Shown here: positions 24,877-33,811 of the stretch, one piece after another
Layout: each line of letters starts with the position of its first letter
Position numbering within the stretch: position 1 is the first letter of the stretch
Origin: Kluyvera sp046569695
GTDB lineage: Bacteria > Pseudomonadota > Gammaproteobacteria > Enterobacterales > Enterobacteriaceae
DNA length: 64,000 bases
NCBI RefSeq assembly: GCF_046569695.1
Contig: NZ_JBKHUI010000016.1
Coordinates: 62,001 to 126,000 of the forward strand
Reading direction: 5' to 3'
Translations under genes and position numbers: made by a program
Notes under the pieces: model-generated
What the model saw: the letters and a program-made list of their open reading frames with translations, nothing else
Told to the model about the DNA's origin: nothing
Databases searched by the model: none

Positions 24877-26325
24877 ATGTCTATTCTGGTTAAAAATAAC
24901 ATTCATTGGGTTGGTCAACGCGATTGGGAAGTGCGTGATTTCCACGGTACCGAATACAAAACGCTGCGCGGCAGCAGCTACAACAGCTACCTTATCCGTG
25001 AAGAGAAAAACGTCCTGATTGATACCGTCGACCATAAATTCAGCCGTGAATTCGTGCAGAACCTGCGCGGCGAAATCGACCTGGCCGATATCGACTACAT
25101 CATCATTAACCACGCTGAAGAAGACCACGCCGGTGCGCTGACCGAGCTGATGTCGCAGATTCCGGATACCCCAATCTACTGCACCGCCAACGCCATTGAC
25201 TCCATCAACGGCCACCACCATCACCCAGAGTGGAACTTCCACGTGGTGAAAACCGGTGATAGCCTGGACATCGGTAACGGCAAACAGCTGATCTTCGTTG
25301 AAACCCCGATGCTGCACTGGCCTGACAGCATGATGACCTACATGACCGGCGACGCGGTGCTGTTCAGTAACGATGCCTTCGGCCAGCACTACTGTGACGA
25401 ACGCCTGTTCAACGACGAAGTTGACCAGACCGAACTGTTCGAACAGTGCCAGCGCTACTACGCCAACATCCTGACCCCGTTCAGCCGTCTGGTGACGCCA
25501 AAAATCACCGAGATCCTCGGCTTTAACCTGCCGGTTGATATGATTGCCACCTCCCACGGTGTGGTATGGCGTGAAAACCCAACCCAGATCGTCGAACTGT
25601 ATCTGAAATGGGCGGCGGACTATCAGGAAGACCGTATCACTATCTTCTACGACACCATGTCCAATAACACCCGCATGATGGCGGATGCCATTGCCCAGGG
25701 GATCAACGAAGTTGACCCGAACGTAGCGGTGAAAATCTTCAACGTCGCCCGCAGCGATAAAAACGAAATTCTGACCAATGTCTTCCGTTCTAAAGGCGTG
25801 CTGGTTGGAACTTCAACCATGAACAACGTGATGATGCCGAAAATTGCCGGTCTGGTGGAAGAGATGACCGGCCTGCGCTTCCGCAACAAACGCGCCAGCG
25901 CCTTTGGTTCTCACGGCTGGAGCGGCGGCGCGGTTGACCGTCTGTCTACCCGTTTGCAGGATGCCGGCTTTGAAATGTCTCTGAGCCTGAAAGCCAAATG
26001 GCGCCCGGATATCGACGCGCTGGAAGTCTGCCGCCAGCACGGCCGTGAAATTGCCCGTCAGTGGGCGCTGGCTCCGCTGCCAGAAGCCACGGCTAAAGCA
26101 GACGCGGTGAAAGAAGCCTGCGCCTGTGCCGCCGCTGCCGCCGCCGACCTTGGCCCAAGCATGCAGTGCAGCGTGTGCCAGTGGGTTTACGACCCGGCAA
26201 AAGGCGAACCAAATCAGGACGTCCAGCCAGGTACCCCGTGGAGCGAAGTCCCGGACAACTTCCTGTGCCCGGAATGTTCATTAGGGAAAGATGTCTTTGA
26301 CGTGATGGCGACGGAGGCAAAATGA
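24877..26325 (+). CDS. norV: Flavorubredoxin NorV (anaerobic NO reductase)
   Basis: Reduces nitric oxide to N2O under anaerobic conditions; cytoplasmic. The 482-aa protein consists of a metallo-beta-lactamase-like diiron domain (NHAEEDHAG near residue 79, LHWPDSM, SNDAFGQH), a flavodoxin domain (IFYDTMSNNTRMMADAI, VLVGTSTMNN, SHGWSGGAV) and a C-terminal rubredoxin (CSVCQWVYDPAKGEPNQ, CPECSLGKDVF). Slightly longer than E. coli (479) because of an Ala-rich linker before the rubredoxin. Overlaps norW by four bases. Confidence 0.98.
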   Translation: MSILVKNNIHWVGQRDWEVRDFHGTEYKTLRGSSYNSYLIREEKNVLIDTVDHKFSREFVQNLRGEIDLADIDYIIINHAEEDHAGALTELMSQIPDTPIYCTANAIDSINGHHHHPEWNFHVVKTGDSLDIGNGKQLIFVETPMLHWPDSMMTYMTGDAVLFSNDAFGQHYCDERLFNDEVDQTELFEQCQRYYANILTPFSRLVTPKITEILGFNLPVDMIATSHGVVWRENPTQIVELYLKWAADYQEDRITIFYDTMSNNTRMMADAIAQGINEVDPNVAVKIFNVARSDKNEILTNVFRSKGVLVGTSTMNNVMMPKIAGLVEEMTGLRFRNKRASAFGSHGWSGGAVDRLSTRLQDAGFEMSLSLKAKWRPDIDALEVCRQHGREIARQWALAPLPEATAKADAVKEACACAAAAAADLGPSMQCSVCQWVYDPAKGEPNQDVQPGTPWSEVPDNFLCPECSLGKDVFDVMATEAK

Positions 26326-27455
26326 ATCATGGCATCGTGATCATCGGCTCGGGCTTTGCGGCTCGCCAGCTGGTGAAGAATATTCGTAAGCTCGACGCGG
26401 GCGTCAAACTGACGCTCATCGCCGCCGACAGCATCGACGAGTACAACAAACCGGACTTAAGCCATGTGGTGAGCCGGGGGCAAACCGCCGCCGACCTCAC
26501 CCTGCAAACCGCAGGCGAGTTCGCCGAGCAGTACAACCTGAATCTGTTCCCGCAGACCTGGGTGACAGGCATCGACGCCAACGCGCATGTGGTGAAAAGC
26601 CAGAATCATGAGTGGCAGTACGACAAGCTGGTGCTGGCAACGGGCGCGTCAACCATCGTGCCGCCGGTACCGGGCAAAGAACTGATGCTGACCCTCAACA
26701 GCCAGCAGGAGTTCGGGGCCGCGCAGAGTACGCTGCGCGACGCCCGACGCGTACTGATTATCGGCGGCGGCCTGATTGGCAGCGAGCTGGCGATGGACTT
26801 TAGTCGCGCCGGAAAAGCCGTCACCGTGGTGGATAACTCCGCCAGCGTGCTGGCCTCGCTGATGCCGCCGGAAGTGAGCAGCCGGTTGCAGCATCGCCTG
26901 ACCGACATGGGCATTCATCTGCTGCTGAAATCTCAACTGCAGTCGCTGGAGCAGACCGCCACCGGCATTCGCGCCACCTTTGACCGCGACCGCCACGTCG
27001 AGGTTGATGCGGTGGTGGCCGCCACCGGCCTGCGCCCGGAAACGGCGCTGGCGCGGATGGCGGGCCTTGAAATTAACCGCGGCGTGAAGGTCGACAGCAC
27101 CCTGCGCACCAGCCACCCGGATATCTATGCGCTGGGCGACTGCGCGGAGATCAACGGTACCGTGCTGCCGTTCCTGCAGCCGATTCTGATGAGCGCGATG
27201 TGCCTGGCGAAAAACATTCTCGGCCAGTCCGGTGAGCTGAAGCTGCCGAACATGCTGGTGAAGGTGAAAACGCCGGATCTGCCGCTGCATCTGGCCGGGG
27301 AAACCCGTCGTCAGGATTTGAACTGGAAAATTGAAACCCGCGCCGACGGTATGCTGGCGCAAGGCTATGACGAAGGCCAGCAGCTGCGGGCGTTCGTGGT
27401 TAGCGAGGAGCGAATGAAAGAGGCCTTTGGTCTGTTGAAGTCGCTCGCCAGTTAA
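26322..27455 (+). CDS. norW: NADH:flavorubredoxin reductase NorW
   Basis: FAD-dependent reductase that passes electrons from NADH to the rubredoxin domain of NorV. The 377-aa protein has two Rossmann motifs, GSGFAARQLVKNIRK at the N-terminus (FAD) and IIGGGLIGSELAMDFSRAGKAVTVVD near residue 145 (NADH), and the ALGDCAEI flavin motif near residue 275. ATGA-type overlap with norV. Confidence 0.98.
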   Translation: MNHGIVIIGSGFAARQLVKNIRKLDAGVKLTLIAADSIDEYNKPDLSHVVSRGQTAADLTLQTAGEFAEQYNLNLFPQTWVTGIDANAHVVKSQNHEWQYDKLVLATGASTIVPPVPGKELMLTLNSQQEFGAAQSTLRDARRVLIIGGGLIGSELAMDFSRAGKAVTVVDNSASVLASLMPPEVSSRLQHRLTDMGIHLLLKSQLQSLEQTATGIRATFDRDRHVEVDAVVAATGLRPETALARMAGLEINRGVKVDSTLRTSHPDIYALGDCAEINGTVLPFLQPILMSAMCLAKNILGQSGELKLPNMLVKVKTPDLPLHLAGETRRQDLNWKIETRADGMLAQGYDEGQQLRAFVVSEERMKEAFGLLKSLAS

Positions 27456-27521
27456 GCCGTAAACTCTCTGTCCACTGTATGACTTAACCTCAAGCGCAAG
27501 GAAGCGCTCATGTCTGATTTT

Positions 27522-27547
27522 AGCCCCGCTGCCCCGGGGCTTTTTTT
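27522..27547 (+). terminator. norVW terminator
   Basis: Stem AGCCCCG/CGGGGCT followed by seven T, about 66 bases after norW. Confidence 0.9.
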
Positions 27548-27566
27548 GTTTTTGCGCTCAGAGCTT

Positions 27567-27682
27567 CCCCGGCGGCGCTGCGCTTGGCCGGGCTACAGGC
27601 TGAATGTAGGCCGGATAAGGCAACGCCGCCATCCGGCAACCAGCTCCATTCAGCCTGATGGCGCTACGCTTATCAGGCCTAC
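27567..27682. repeat. REP cluster between norW and the nickel permease gene
   Basis: Three palindromic units: CCCGGCGGCGCTGCGCTTGG with CCGGGCTAC, then TGTAGGCCGGATAAGGC...GCCGCCATCCGGCAA, then CCTGATGGCGCTACGCTTATC with AGGCCTAC. The last reaches the stop codon of the permease gene. Confidence 0.85.
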
Positions 27683-28695
27683 CGCACCACCAGCGCGTCA
27701 TAGTTGCGCCAGCGGTAGTTCACCATCGACACCAGCCAGCACAGCGCGAACAGGCCAATCACCACAAAGCCCGCGTTGCCGAGGTTATCGCTCAGCATCG
27801 ACACACCGCTCCAGATGCCGCCGGTCAGGTCGAACTTATCAATAATCAGCCCCAGCGCTTCCAGCCCGCCGATAAACAGCGCCACCACCACGGAAGCACC
27901 GGTAATGGTCATGTTGTAGTAAAGCTTACGCTGCGGCTTGTTGAAGGCCCAACCGTACGCGCCCACCATCAGAATATTATCCAGGGTGTCGACCAGCGCC
28001 ATGCCGCTCGCGAACAGCGCCGGGAAGACCATAATCGACCACATCGACATCCCGCTCGATGCGCTGGCGGCAGAGATGCCCAGCACGCCAATTTCGGTGG
28101 CGGTATCAAAACCGAGGCCAAACAGGAAGCCGACCAGGTACATGTGCCAGCTCTTGCCAATCAGGCGGAAAGTGCGGCTGAACAGCGCGCTCATCATGCC
28201 GCCCGCCACCGGCAGGTCAGCCGCGACCGACTCGCCCTTTTTCAGCGCCTGGAAGCTGCGCCATACGCCGCGCAGAATAATCAGGTTCACCAGCGCCATC
28301 GCCAGCAGGAACACCGCCGACACGGTGGTGCCGATGATGCTGCCGGTGTCGTGGAACCAGCTCATCTTATGCTGGAACGCGGTTGCCGTGGCGGCAATCG
28401 CCACCGATGCCAGCACCACGATGGAGGAGTGGCCGAGTGAGAACCAGGCACCGACGCCGAACGGGCGCTTGCCCTGCTGCATCATTTTACGGGTGACGTT
28501 ATCAATCGCCGCAATGTGGTCAGCGTCCACCGCATGACGCAGGCCGTAGCCCCACGCCAGCAGACTGGCGGCCATCAGCGCGCCGTTATGACCAAATGAC
28601 TGCCATGCCCAACCCCAGGCCAGTAAATTCGCCAACACAAGAACCATAACCAGCAGCGTTGCGCGCGGCTGTTGACGAAGAACATTCCACAACAT
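27679..28695 (-). CDS. NiCoT-family nickel/cobalt permease
   Basis: High-affinity nickel (or cobalt) uptake, inner membrane. The 338-aa protein has the NiCoT signature HAVDADHI at residues 54-61 in helix 2 and the further signatures LGFDTATEI and GMALVDTLDNI; about eight membrane spans. The start at 28695 (MLWNVLRQQPRA) has a strong AAGGAG; a longer frame would overlap hypF. It is the last gene of the hydN-fdhF-hypF operon, ten bases after hypF, so nickel for hydrogenase-3 is the likely role. E. coli K-12 has no NiCoT here (it uses NikABCDE). Confidence 0.93.
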   Translation of the reverse strand: MLWNVLRQQPRATLLVMVLVLANLLAWGWAWQSFGHNGALMAASLLAWGYGLRHAVDADHIAAIDNVTRKMMQQGKRPFGVGAWFSLGHSSIVVLASVAIAATATAFQHKMSWFHDTGSIIGTTVSAVFLLAMALVNLIILRGVWRSFQALKKGESVAADLPVAGGMMSALFSRTFRLIGKSWHMYLVGFLFGLGFDTATEIGVLGISAASASSGMSMWSIMVFPALFASGMALVDTLDNILMVGAYGWAFNKPQRKLYYNMTITGASVVVALFIGGLEALGLIIDKFDLTGGIWSGVSMLSDNLGNAGFVVIGLFALCWLVSMVNYRWRNYDALVVR

Positions 28696-28705
28696 GAGTA
28701 ACTCC

Positions 28706-30931
28706 TTAAACCAGATGGCGAGCTGCAGCAATCACAGACTGCCCGTATGAAATCGCCCCATCCCCCGCGGGTAAACGCTTCGGAAAGAGCAAAGTGAAAT
28801 CGTGTAAATAGTGGGTAAGACGGCTGCGCAGCAGGGCGTTGTGCAGCACGCCGCCGCCAAAAGCCAGCGTTGAAAGCGACAAACGCTCTGCATGCTGACG
28901 CATTAAGGCGGCAATGCCCTGCGCCAGCGCATCGTGAAACGCCCACGCTTTTTGCGCCGGGGTCGCCTGCCAGCCGAGCCACGCCTGCCAGAAAGCGGCG
29001 AGATCCAGTTGATTATCAACCACCGGCATCGTCACCGGGTGAACTACGCCCGCGCAGCCTGTCGCCAGCGCCTCAAGCCGACAGGCGGCCTCGCCTTCGT
29101 AGCTCAGCGCCAGCGGCGCGCAGCCCACTGCACAGGCCACTGCATCAAACAGGCGGCCGCAGGAGGAGGCCACCGGGCTGTTGAGCCCGCGCTGAATCGC
29201 CTGCGCCAGCAGCGGCCAGTTTTGCTGCTGCACGGTCTGCGTTTGCTCAAACGTTTCCCAGCCAGGCACGAACGCCAGACAGTGCGCCAGCAGGTTACGC
29301 CACGGCTGACGCGCCGCCAGGTCGCCGCCCGGCAGCGCCACGGCGGGCAGGCCGCCGAGATGTTCGCACTCGCGGTAGCTCACGCGCAGACACTCGCCGC
29401 CCCACAGCGCGCCGTGTTCGCCCATACCAATACCGTCGAGCGCCATCGCAATCACCTCGCCGCCGTCAAGCGGCCAGTCGTGTTCGGCAAGGCAGGCGGC
29501 AATGTGAGCGTGATGATGCAGCACCTGATGCTGCGGCAGCGCCAGTTCCGTCGCCCACTGGGACGAGCGATAGGCCGCGTGGTGATCCGCCACTACCGCC
29601 TGCGGCGTAAAGTCATAAATGGACTGCATCAGCGCCAGCGCCTGTCGCCACTGGGCTTCCACACCGTCATCAGTCAGGTCGCCAAAGTGCTGGCTGAGTA
29701 CCGCCCGGTCGCCGCGCACCAGGCAAAAAGTATTTTTCATATCCGCGCCGAGGCAGAGCATCGGCGGCACATCGCGAAAGCCCGGCGGCAGGGTTAGCGC
29801 ATCCGGCACGTAGCCGCGCGAACGGCGCAGCATTTCGCCGCTCTGGCGCACCACCGAATCGTCCATGCGCTGCACGATATCGCGGTTGTGCAGCAGGAAA
29901 CCGTCAGCAATATCGGCCAGATCGCTCAGCGCATCATCGTTGGTCAGCGCCGGCGGTTTACCGCTCAGATTGCCGGAGGTCATCACCAACGGGCGCGCTA
30001 GCGCCTGCATCAGCAGATGCTGGAGCGGGTTAGCGGGCAGCATCACGCCAACCTCAGCCAGTTCCGGCGCAATCTCCAGGCAGACCCCGGAAATCAGATG
30101 TTTATCCACCAGCACAATCGGTGCGGCGGGGGTTTTCAGCAGCGAGCGCGCGTCAATCGACAGCGCGTCAGCGTTCGCCACCATCACCGCCAGCGGTTTT
30201 GCCGGGCGATGTTTGCGCGCACGAAGCATCGCCACCGCCGCAGAATTTCCGGCATCACAGGCCAGATGGAAGCCGCCAATGCCCTTCACCGCCACAATGC
30301 CACCGGCGTCAATCATGGCGATAGCGGCGGCCAGCGCCGCCTCTTTTTCCGCGCGTTGATCGTGGCTTTGCCACGTCAGCCACGGCCCGCATTCCACGCA
30401 GGCCACCGGCTGAGCGTGGAAACGGCGATCATAAGGATTACGGTACTCCGCCTCGCACGACGAGCAGAGCGGGAACGCCGCCATCACCGTCAGCGGGCGG
30501 TCATAGGGCATGGCGTGAATGATGGTAAAGCGCGGCCCGCAGTGGGTGCAGTTGATAAACGGGTAGCGATAGCGCCGCTCCTGCGGGTCGTTCATTTCCG
30601 CCAGGCAGGCCGGGCAGGTTGCCGCATCCGGGACAATCTGGGTGCTCATCGCCCCGGCACCGCTCTGGCGAATAGTAAAATCGGTCGGCAGCGTCGGCCA
30701 CTCAAATGGCTCGACGTGGGTACTATCAATGCGCGCAAGCGACGGGCAGTACTGGTACAGCGCGGCGATAAAGTCCGCTTCGTCACCGTACAGACGCAGC
30801 AGTACCCCGGCGCTGTCGTTACAGACATCACCGAGGCAGCCGCGCTGTTTGGCGAGCTGCCAGACGAAGGGGCGGAAGCCCACCCCTTGTACTTTTCCGC
30901 AGATGCGGATCTGCACGCCGTTTGCGTTCAT
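28706..30931 (-). CDS. hypF: Carbamoyltransferase HypF
   Basis: Makes the CN ligands of the NiFe site: carbamoylates the C-terminal Cys of HypE from carbamoyl phosphate. The 741-aa protein contains an acylphosphatase domain (GKVQGVGFRPFV, residues 12-23), four zinc-finger CxxC pairs (C106/C109, C128/C131, C156/C159, C178/C181), a YrdC-like domain (about 200-380) and a Kae1-like C-terminal domain with HHHAHIAACLAEH. Starts four bases after the fdhF-like gene; in E. coli hypF directly follows hydN. Confidence 0.98.
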   Translation of the reverse strand: MNANGVQIRICGKVQGVGFRPFVWQLAKQRGCLGDVCNDSAGVLLRLYGDEADFIAALYQYCPSLARIDSTHVEPFEWPTLPTDFTIRQSGAGAMSTQIVPDAATCPACLAEMNDPQERRYRYPFINCTHCGPRFTIIHAMPYDRPLTVMAAFPLCSSCEAEYRNPYDRRFHAQPVACVECGPWLTWQSHDQRAEKEAALAAAIAMIDAGGIVAVKGIGGFHLACDAGNSAAVAMLRARKHRPAKPLAVMVANADALSIDARSLLKTPAAPIVLVDKHLISGVCLEIAPELAEVGVMLPANPLQHLLMQALARPLVMTSGNLSGKPPALTNDDALSDLADIADGFLLHNRDIVQRMDDSVVRQSGEMLRRSRGYVPDALTLPPGFRDVPPMLCLGADMKNTFCLVRGDRAVLSQHFGDLTDDGVEAQWRQALALMQSIYDFTPQAVVADHHAAYRSSQWATELALPQHQVLHHHAHIAACLAEHDWPLDGGEVIAMALDGIGMGEHGALWGGECLRVSYRECEHLGGLPAVALPGGDLAARQPWRNLLAHCLAFVPGWETFEQTQTVQQQNWPLLAQAIQRGLNSPVASSCGRLFDAVACAVGCAPLALSYEGEAACRLEALATGCAGVVHPVTMPVVDNQLDLAAFWQAWLGWQATPAQKAWAFHDALAQGIAALMRQHAERLSLSTLAFGGGVLHNALLRSRLTHYLHDFTLLFPKRLPAGDGAISYGQSVIAAARHLV

Positions 30932-30935
30932 CTGA

Positions 30936-33086
30936 TTACCCGTTGAGCGCCGCGTTGAGGCGCGTTTTCATCGACTGATAGCTGTCCAGCGCATAGATCT
31001 CGGCCCAGTTCTGATCCTCAATCGCCTCGATTTTCACCGCGCAGTACTTGGTTTCCGGCGTTTTCGAGATAGGGTCGAGGTTATCCTGGGTCAGTTCGTT
31101 ACAGGCGCCAATCCACCATTGGTAGGTCATATAAACGCTGCCATGGTTGATGCGTTCGCTGACGCTGGCGCGGCTAATCACCTTGCCGCGACGTGAGGAG
31201 ACCCACACTAACTGCTTATCATGCACGCCAAGCAGGTTGGCATCCTGCGGGTTCATCTGCACAAAGCCAGGCTCATCGGCGAGCGATTGCAGCACCGCAC
31301 AGTTGCCGGTCATTGAACGACAGGAGTAGTGCCCGACCTCGCGTACGGTGCAGAGCACCAGCGGGAAGTCAGCGTCCGGCGTTTCGGCTGGCGCACGCCA
31401 CGGTGCCGCGAACAGGTGGCCTTTGCCATCCGGCGTGGCGAACTGATTGCCTCCGTACAGATACGGGGTCCCCGGGTGATCGAGCGTCGGGCAGGGCCAC
31501 TGCACGTGCCCCATCTCGCCCATTTTTTCGTAGGTCACGCCGTAGAACAGCGGGCACAGCTCGCGCATTTCGTCCCAGATTTGCTGGTTATCGTCGTAGT
31601 GCATCGGGTAGCCCATTTCGTTTGCCAGCAGGCTGATAATTTCCCAGTCGCGCTTCACGTTATAGGTCGGTTCGATGGCTTTTTCGAAGCGCTGGAAGCC
31701 GCGGTCGGCGCAGGTGAAGACGCCGCCGTGTTCGCCCCATGAGGTGGCGGGCAGCAGCACGTCCGCCTGCTCGGCGGTCTTGGTCATAAAGATGTCCTGC
31801 ACCACCACAAAGTCGAGCGCTTCAAACCCTTTGCGCACCAGGCCTAAGTCCGCCTCGGTTTGCAGCGGATCTTCGCCCATGATGTAGTAGGCTTTCACCT
31901 TCCCTTCGATAGCCAGATGCGGCACCTCGGTAATGCGCACGCCGACTTTGTCGTCCATCAGGCTGGCGTCAATGCCCCAGGCGTTGGCGAACTTCTCGCG
32001 CACGGCGGCATCGACCACGTCCTGATAGCCCGGGAACTGGTTGGGCAGCACACCCATGTCGCACGCGCCCTGCACGTTGTTCTGCCCACGCACCGGGCCG
32101 ACGCCAACGGCTTCGCGCCCGAGATTACCGGTCAGCAGCGCCAGGCTTGCCAGCCCTTTCACCACGTCAACCGCCTGGCCGAACTGGGTCACGCCCATGC
32201 CCCACATAATGGTCGCCGACGGCGCGGCCGCGTAGGTGCGCATTGCCTGACGAACCTGCATGGCCGGGATGCCGGTCAGGGATTCCACCGCTTCCGGCGC
32301 GTAGTCTTTGACGATTTCACGCAGCTCATCAAGCCCGGTGGTGTAGCGCGAAACGTATTCGTGGTCGTAGAGATCTTCTTCCAGCAGCACGTGGGCGAAG
32401 GCATTCACCAGCGCCATATTGCTGCCGTTACGCATTTGCAGATGCTGGTCGGCGATGCGCGCGGTTTCAATACGACGCGGATCGCAGACGATAATTTTGG
32501 CCCCTTTGTCTTTCGCTTTAATCACGCGGCGCGCCACGATCGGGTGCGAGTCCGCGCAGTTGTAGCCAAAGACCAGCAGGCAGCGGGAGTTTTCAATATC
32601 GCCGATGCTGTTGCTCATCGCGCCGTTACCCAGCACGTCCTGAAGCCCGGCCACCGATGGGCCGTGACAGACGCGCGCGCAGCAGTCGACGTTATTGGTG
32701 TGCAGCACGCCACGGGCGAATTTCTGCATCACATAGTTGGTTTCATTGCCGGTGCCGCGCGATGACCCGGTGGTCATAATGGCGCGCGGCCCGAATTTGG
32801 CTTTGATATCGCCAAGACGCTTCGCGGTGTAGCGAATCGCCTCATCCCAGCTCACGGGGGTGAACTTGCCGCCTTTTTCATAGCGGATCATCGGCTGCGT
32901 TAATCGCGGCGTCAGCAGCTTGGTATCGTTGAGGAAGTCCCAGCCGTAATAGCCCTTCAGGCACAGCTCATTCTGGTTGGTTTTGCCGTCGGCGGCCTCG
33001 GCGCGGATAATTTTACCGTTGTCGACAACCAGCTTCAGTTTGCAACCAGCGCCACAGTAAGGGCACACACTCGTGATTTTTTTCAT
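30936..33086 (-). CDS. Formate dehydrogenase H homologue with Cys instead of selenocysteine
   Basis: Molybdopterin oxidoreductase, 716 aa, aligned over its length with E. coli FdhF (715 aa), which oxidises formate to CO2 in formate hydrogenlyase. It has the [4Fe-4S] ligands C8, C11, C15, C42, Lys44 (CLKGYYGWD), the active-site segment NNVDCCARV-C140-HGPSVAG and the formate-binding Arg333 (GPVRGQNNVQGACDMG). At the position of E. coli Sec140 the codon is TGT (32669-32667), so Cys replaces Sec and no SECIS is needed; His141 is kept. It sits between hydN and hypF, 35 and 4 bases away. It could be an additional, selenium-independent FdhF; a Sec-type fdhF may exist elsewhere in the genome. Confidence 0.93.
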   Translation of the reverse strand: MKKITSVCPYCGAGCKLKLVVDNGKIIRAEAADGKTNQNELCLKGYYGWDFLNDTKLLTPRLTQPMIRYEKGGKFTPVSWDEAIRYTAKRLGDIKAKFGPRAIMTTGSSRGTGNETNYVMQKFARGVLHTNNVDCCARVCHGPSVAGLQDVLGNGAMSNSIGDIENSRCLLVFGYNCADSHPIVARRVIKAKDKGAKIIVCDPRRIETARIADQHLQMRNGSNMALVNAFAHVLLEEDLYDHEYVSRYTTGLDELREIVKDYAPEAVESLTGIPAMQVRQAMRTYAAAPSATIMWGMGVTQFGQAVDVVKGLASLALLTGNLGREAVGVGPVRGQNNVQGACDMGVLPNQFPGYQDVVDAAVREKFANAWGIDASLMDDKVGVRITEVPHLAIEGKVKAYYIMGEDPLQTEADLGLVRKGFEALDFVVVQDIFMTKTAEQADVLLPATSWGEHGGVFTCADRGFQRFEKAIEPTYNVKRDWEIISLLANEMGYPMHYDDNQQIWDEMRELCPLFYGVTYEKMGEMGHVQWPCPTLDHPGTPYLYGGNQFATPDGKGHLFAAPWRAPAETPDADFPLVLCTVREVGHYSCRSMTGNCAVLQSLADEPGFVQMNPQDANLLGVHDKQLVWVSSRRGKVISRASVSERINHGSVYMTYQWWIGACNELTQDNLDPISKTPETKYCAVKIEAIEDQNWAEIYALDSYQSMKTRLNAALNG

Positions 33087-33121
33087 CAGTAACAGACCTG
33101 TTAAAAGAGAAATAAGGATGA

Positions 33122-33667
33122 TTAAAGAGAGATAGACGCGGCGCTATCGAGCGCGGCGCGACGACGTTTTTCCGCACTCAGCTGTTCAAGCTTGCTGCGG
33201 TCAACGCAAAACAGTGCGTGAGTCGGGCAGGCTTCCATACAGGCCGGGCCGGCTTCGCGGTGGTAGCAGAGGTCACATTTGTTGGCTTCCGCTTTTTCCG
33301 CGCGCACTTTAAGGCCCGCGCCGCTGTTACGAACCACCGGGCGCACCACCACTTCCATCGCACCGTAAGGACAGGCCACCACGCAGGTTTTGCAACCAAT
33401 GCAGCGTTCCTGCATCACGTGGATAAAGCCTTTATCGCGGCTGATAGCACCGTTCGGGCAGACGTTGGCGCACGGCGCATCTTCGCACTGGCGGCAGGCG
33501 GTGGCGGTAGAGACATCTACGCCTTTAATAACGTGAATACGGGGCAGGAAAGATTGCGGCGTCAGCGCGGCGCAGTCCTGATCTTCCTGGTGGGAAACCA
33601 CGCATGCGACTTCGCATGTCCGGCAGCCAATACATTTACTCGCATCAGCAATGATGAAACGGTTCAT
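33122..33667 (-). CDS. hydN: HydN, four-cluster ferredoxin-like electron carrier
   Basis: Iron-sulphur protein thought to shuttle electrons from formate dehydrogenase H in the formate hydrogenlyase pathway. The 181-aa protein has four Cys clusters: CIGCRTCEVAC (near 12), CRQCEDAPCANVCP, CIGCKTCVVACP and CDLCYHREAGPACMEACP. Start ATG 33667 (MNRFIIADASKCIGC); a longer frame with 18 extra residues runs over the sigma54 promoter and is rejected. First gene of the operon. Confidence 0.97.
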   Translation of the reverse strand: MNRFIIADASKCIGCRTCEVACVVSHQEDQDCAALTPQSFLPRIHVIKGVDVSTATACRQCEDAPCANVCPNGAISRDKGFIHVMQERCIGCKTCVVACPYGAMEVVVRPVVRNSGAGLKVRAEKAEANKCDLCYHREAGPACMEACPTHALFCVDRSKLEQLSAEKRRRAALDSAASISL

Positions 33668-33703
33668 CAACTTCTCCAGCAATGACAGTGAATTCGCGGG
33701 AGA

Positions 33704-33722
33704 ATGCATTATTCGAGCCAAC
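33704..33722 (-). promoter_or_regulatory. Sigma54 promoter of hydN-fdhF-hypF-nickel permease operon
   Basis: On the minus strand TTGGCTCGAATAATGCAT: -24 GG and -12 GC separated by ten bases, about 40 bases before the hydN ATG. E. coli hydN-hypF is also sigma54/FhlA dependent. Confidence 0.88.
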
Positions 33723-33774
33723 TTTTAGTTAGCTGTTTTTTAAGGGGATTTTATGACGAGTGATGAGAGATAAG

Positions 33775-33802
33775 CTGTCATCGTCACTAATGACGATGAC
33801 AG
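33775..33802. promoter_or_regulatory. Perfect 12-bp inverted repeat, candidate FhlA enhancer site
   Basis: CTGTCATCGTCA-CTAA-TGACGATGACAG, about 75 bases upstream of the hydN sigma54 promoter and just after the ascG stop. The TGTCAT...CGTCA pattern resembles the FhlA-type sites between hycA and hypA, but the element could also be an ascG terminator; there is no T run. Confidence 0.6.
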
Positions 33803-33811
33803 ATGACGACG

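Noticed and set aside
32667..32669. Possible selenocysteine codon in the fdhF-like gene
   Set aside because: The codon is TGT (Cys), not TGA; the gene is open through this point, so no recoding is needed.
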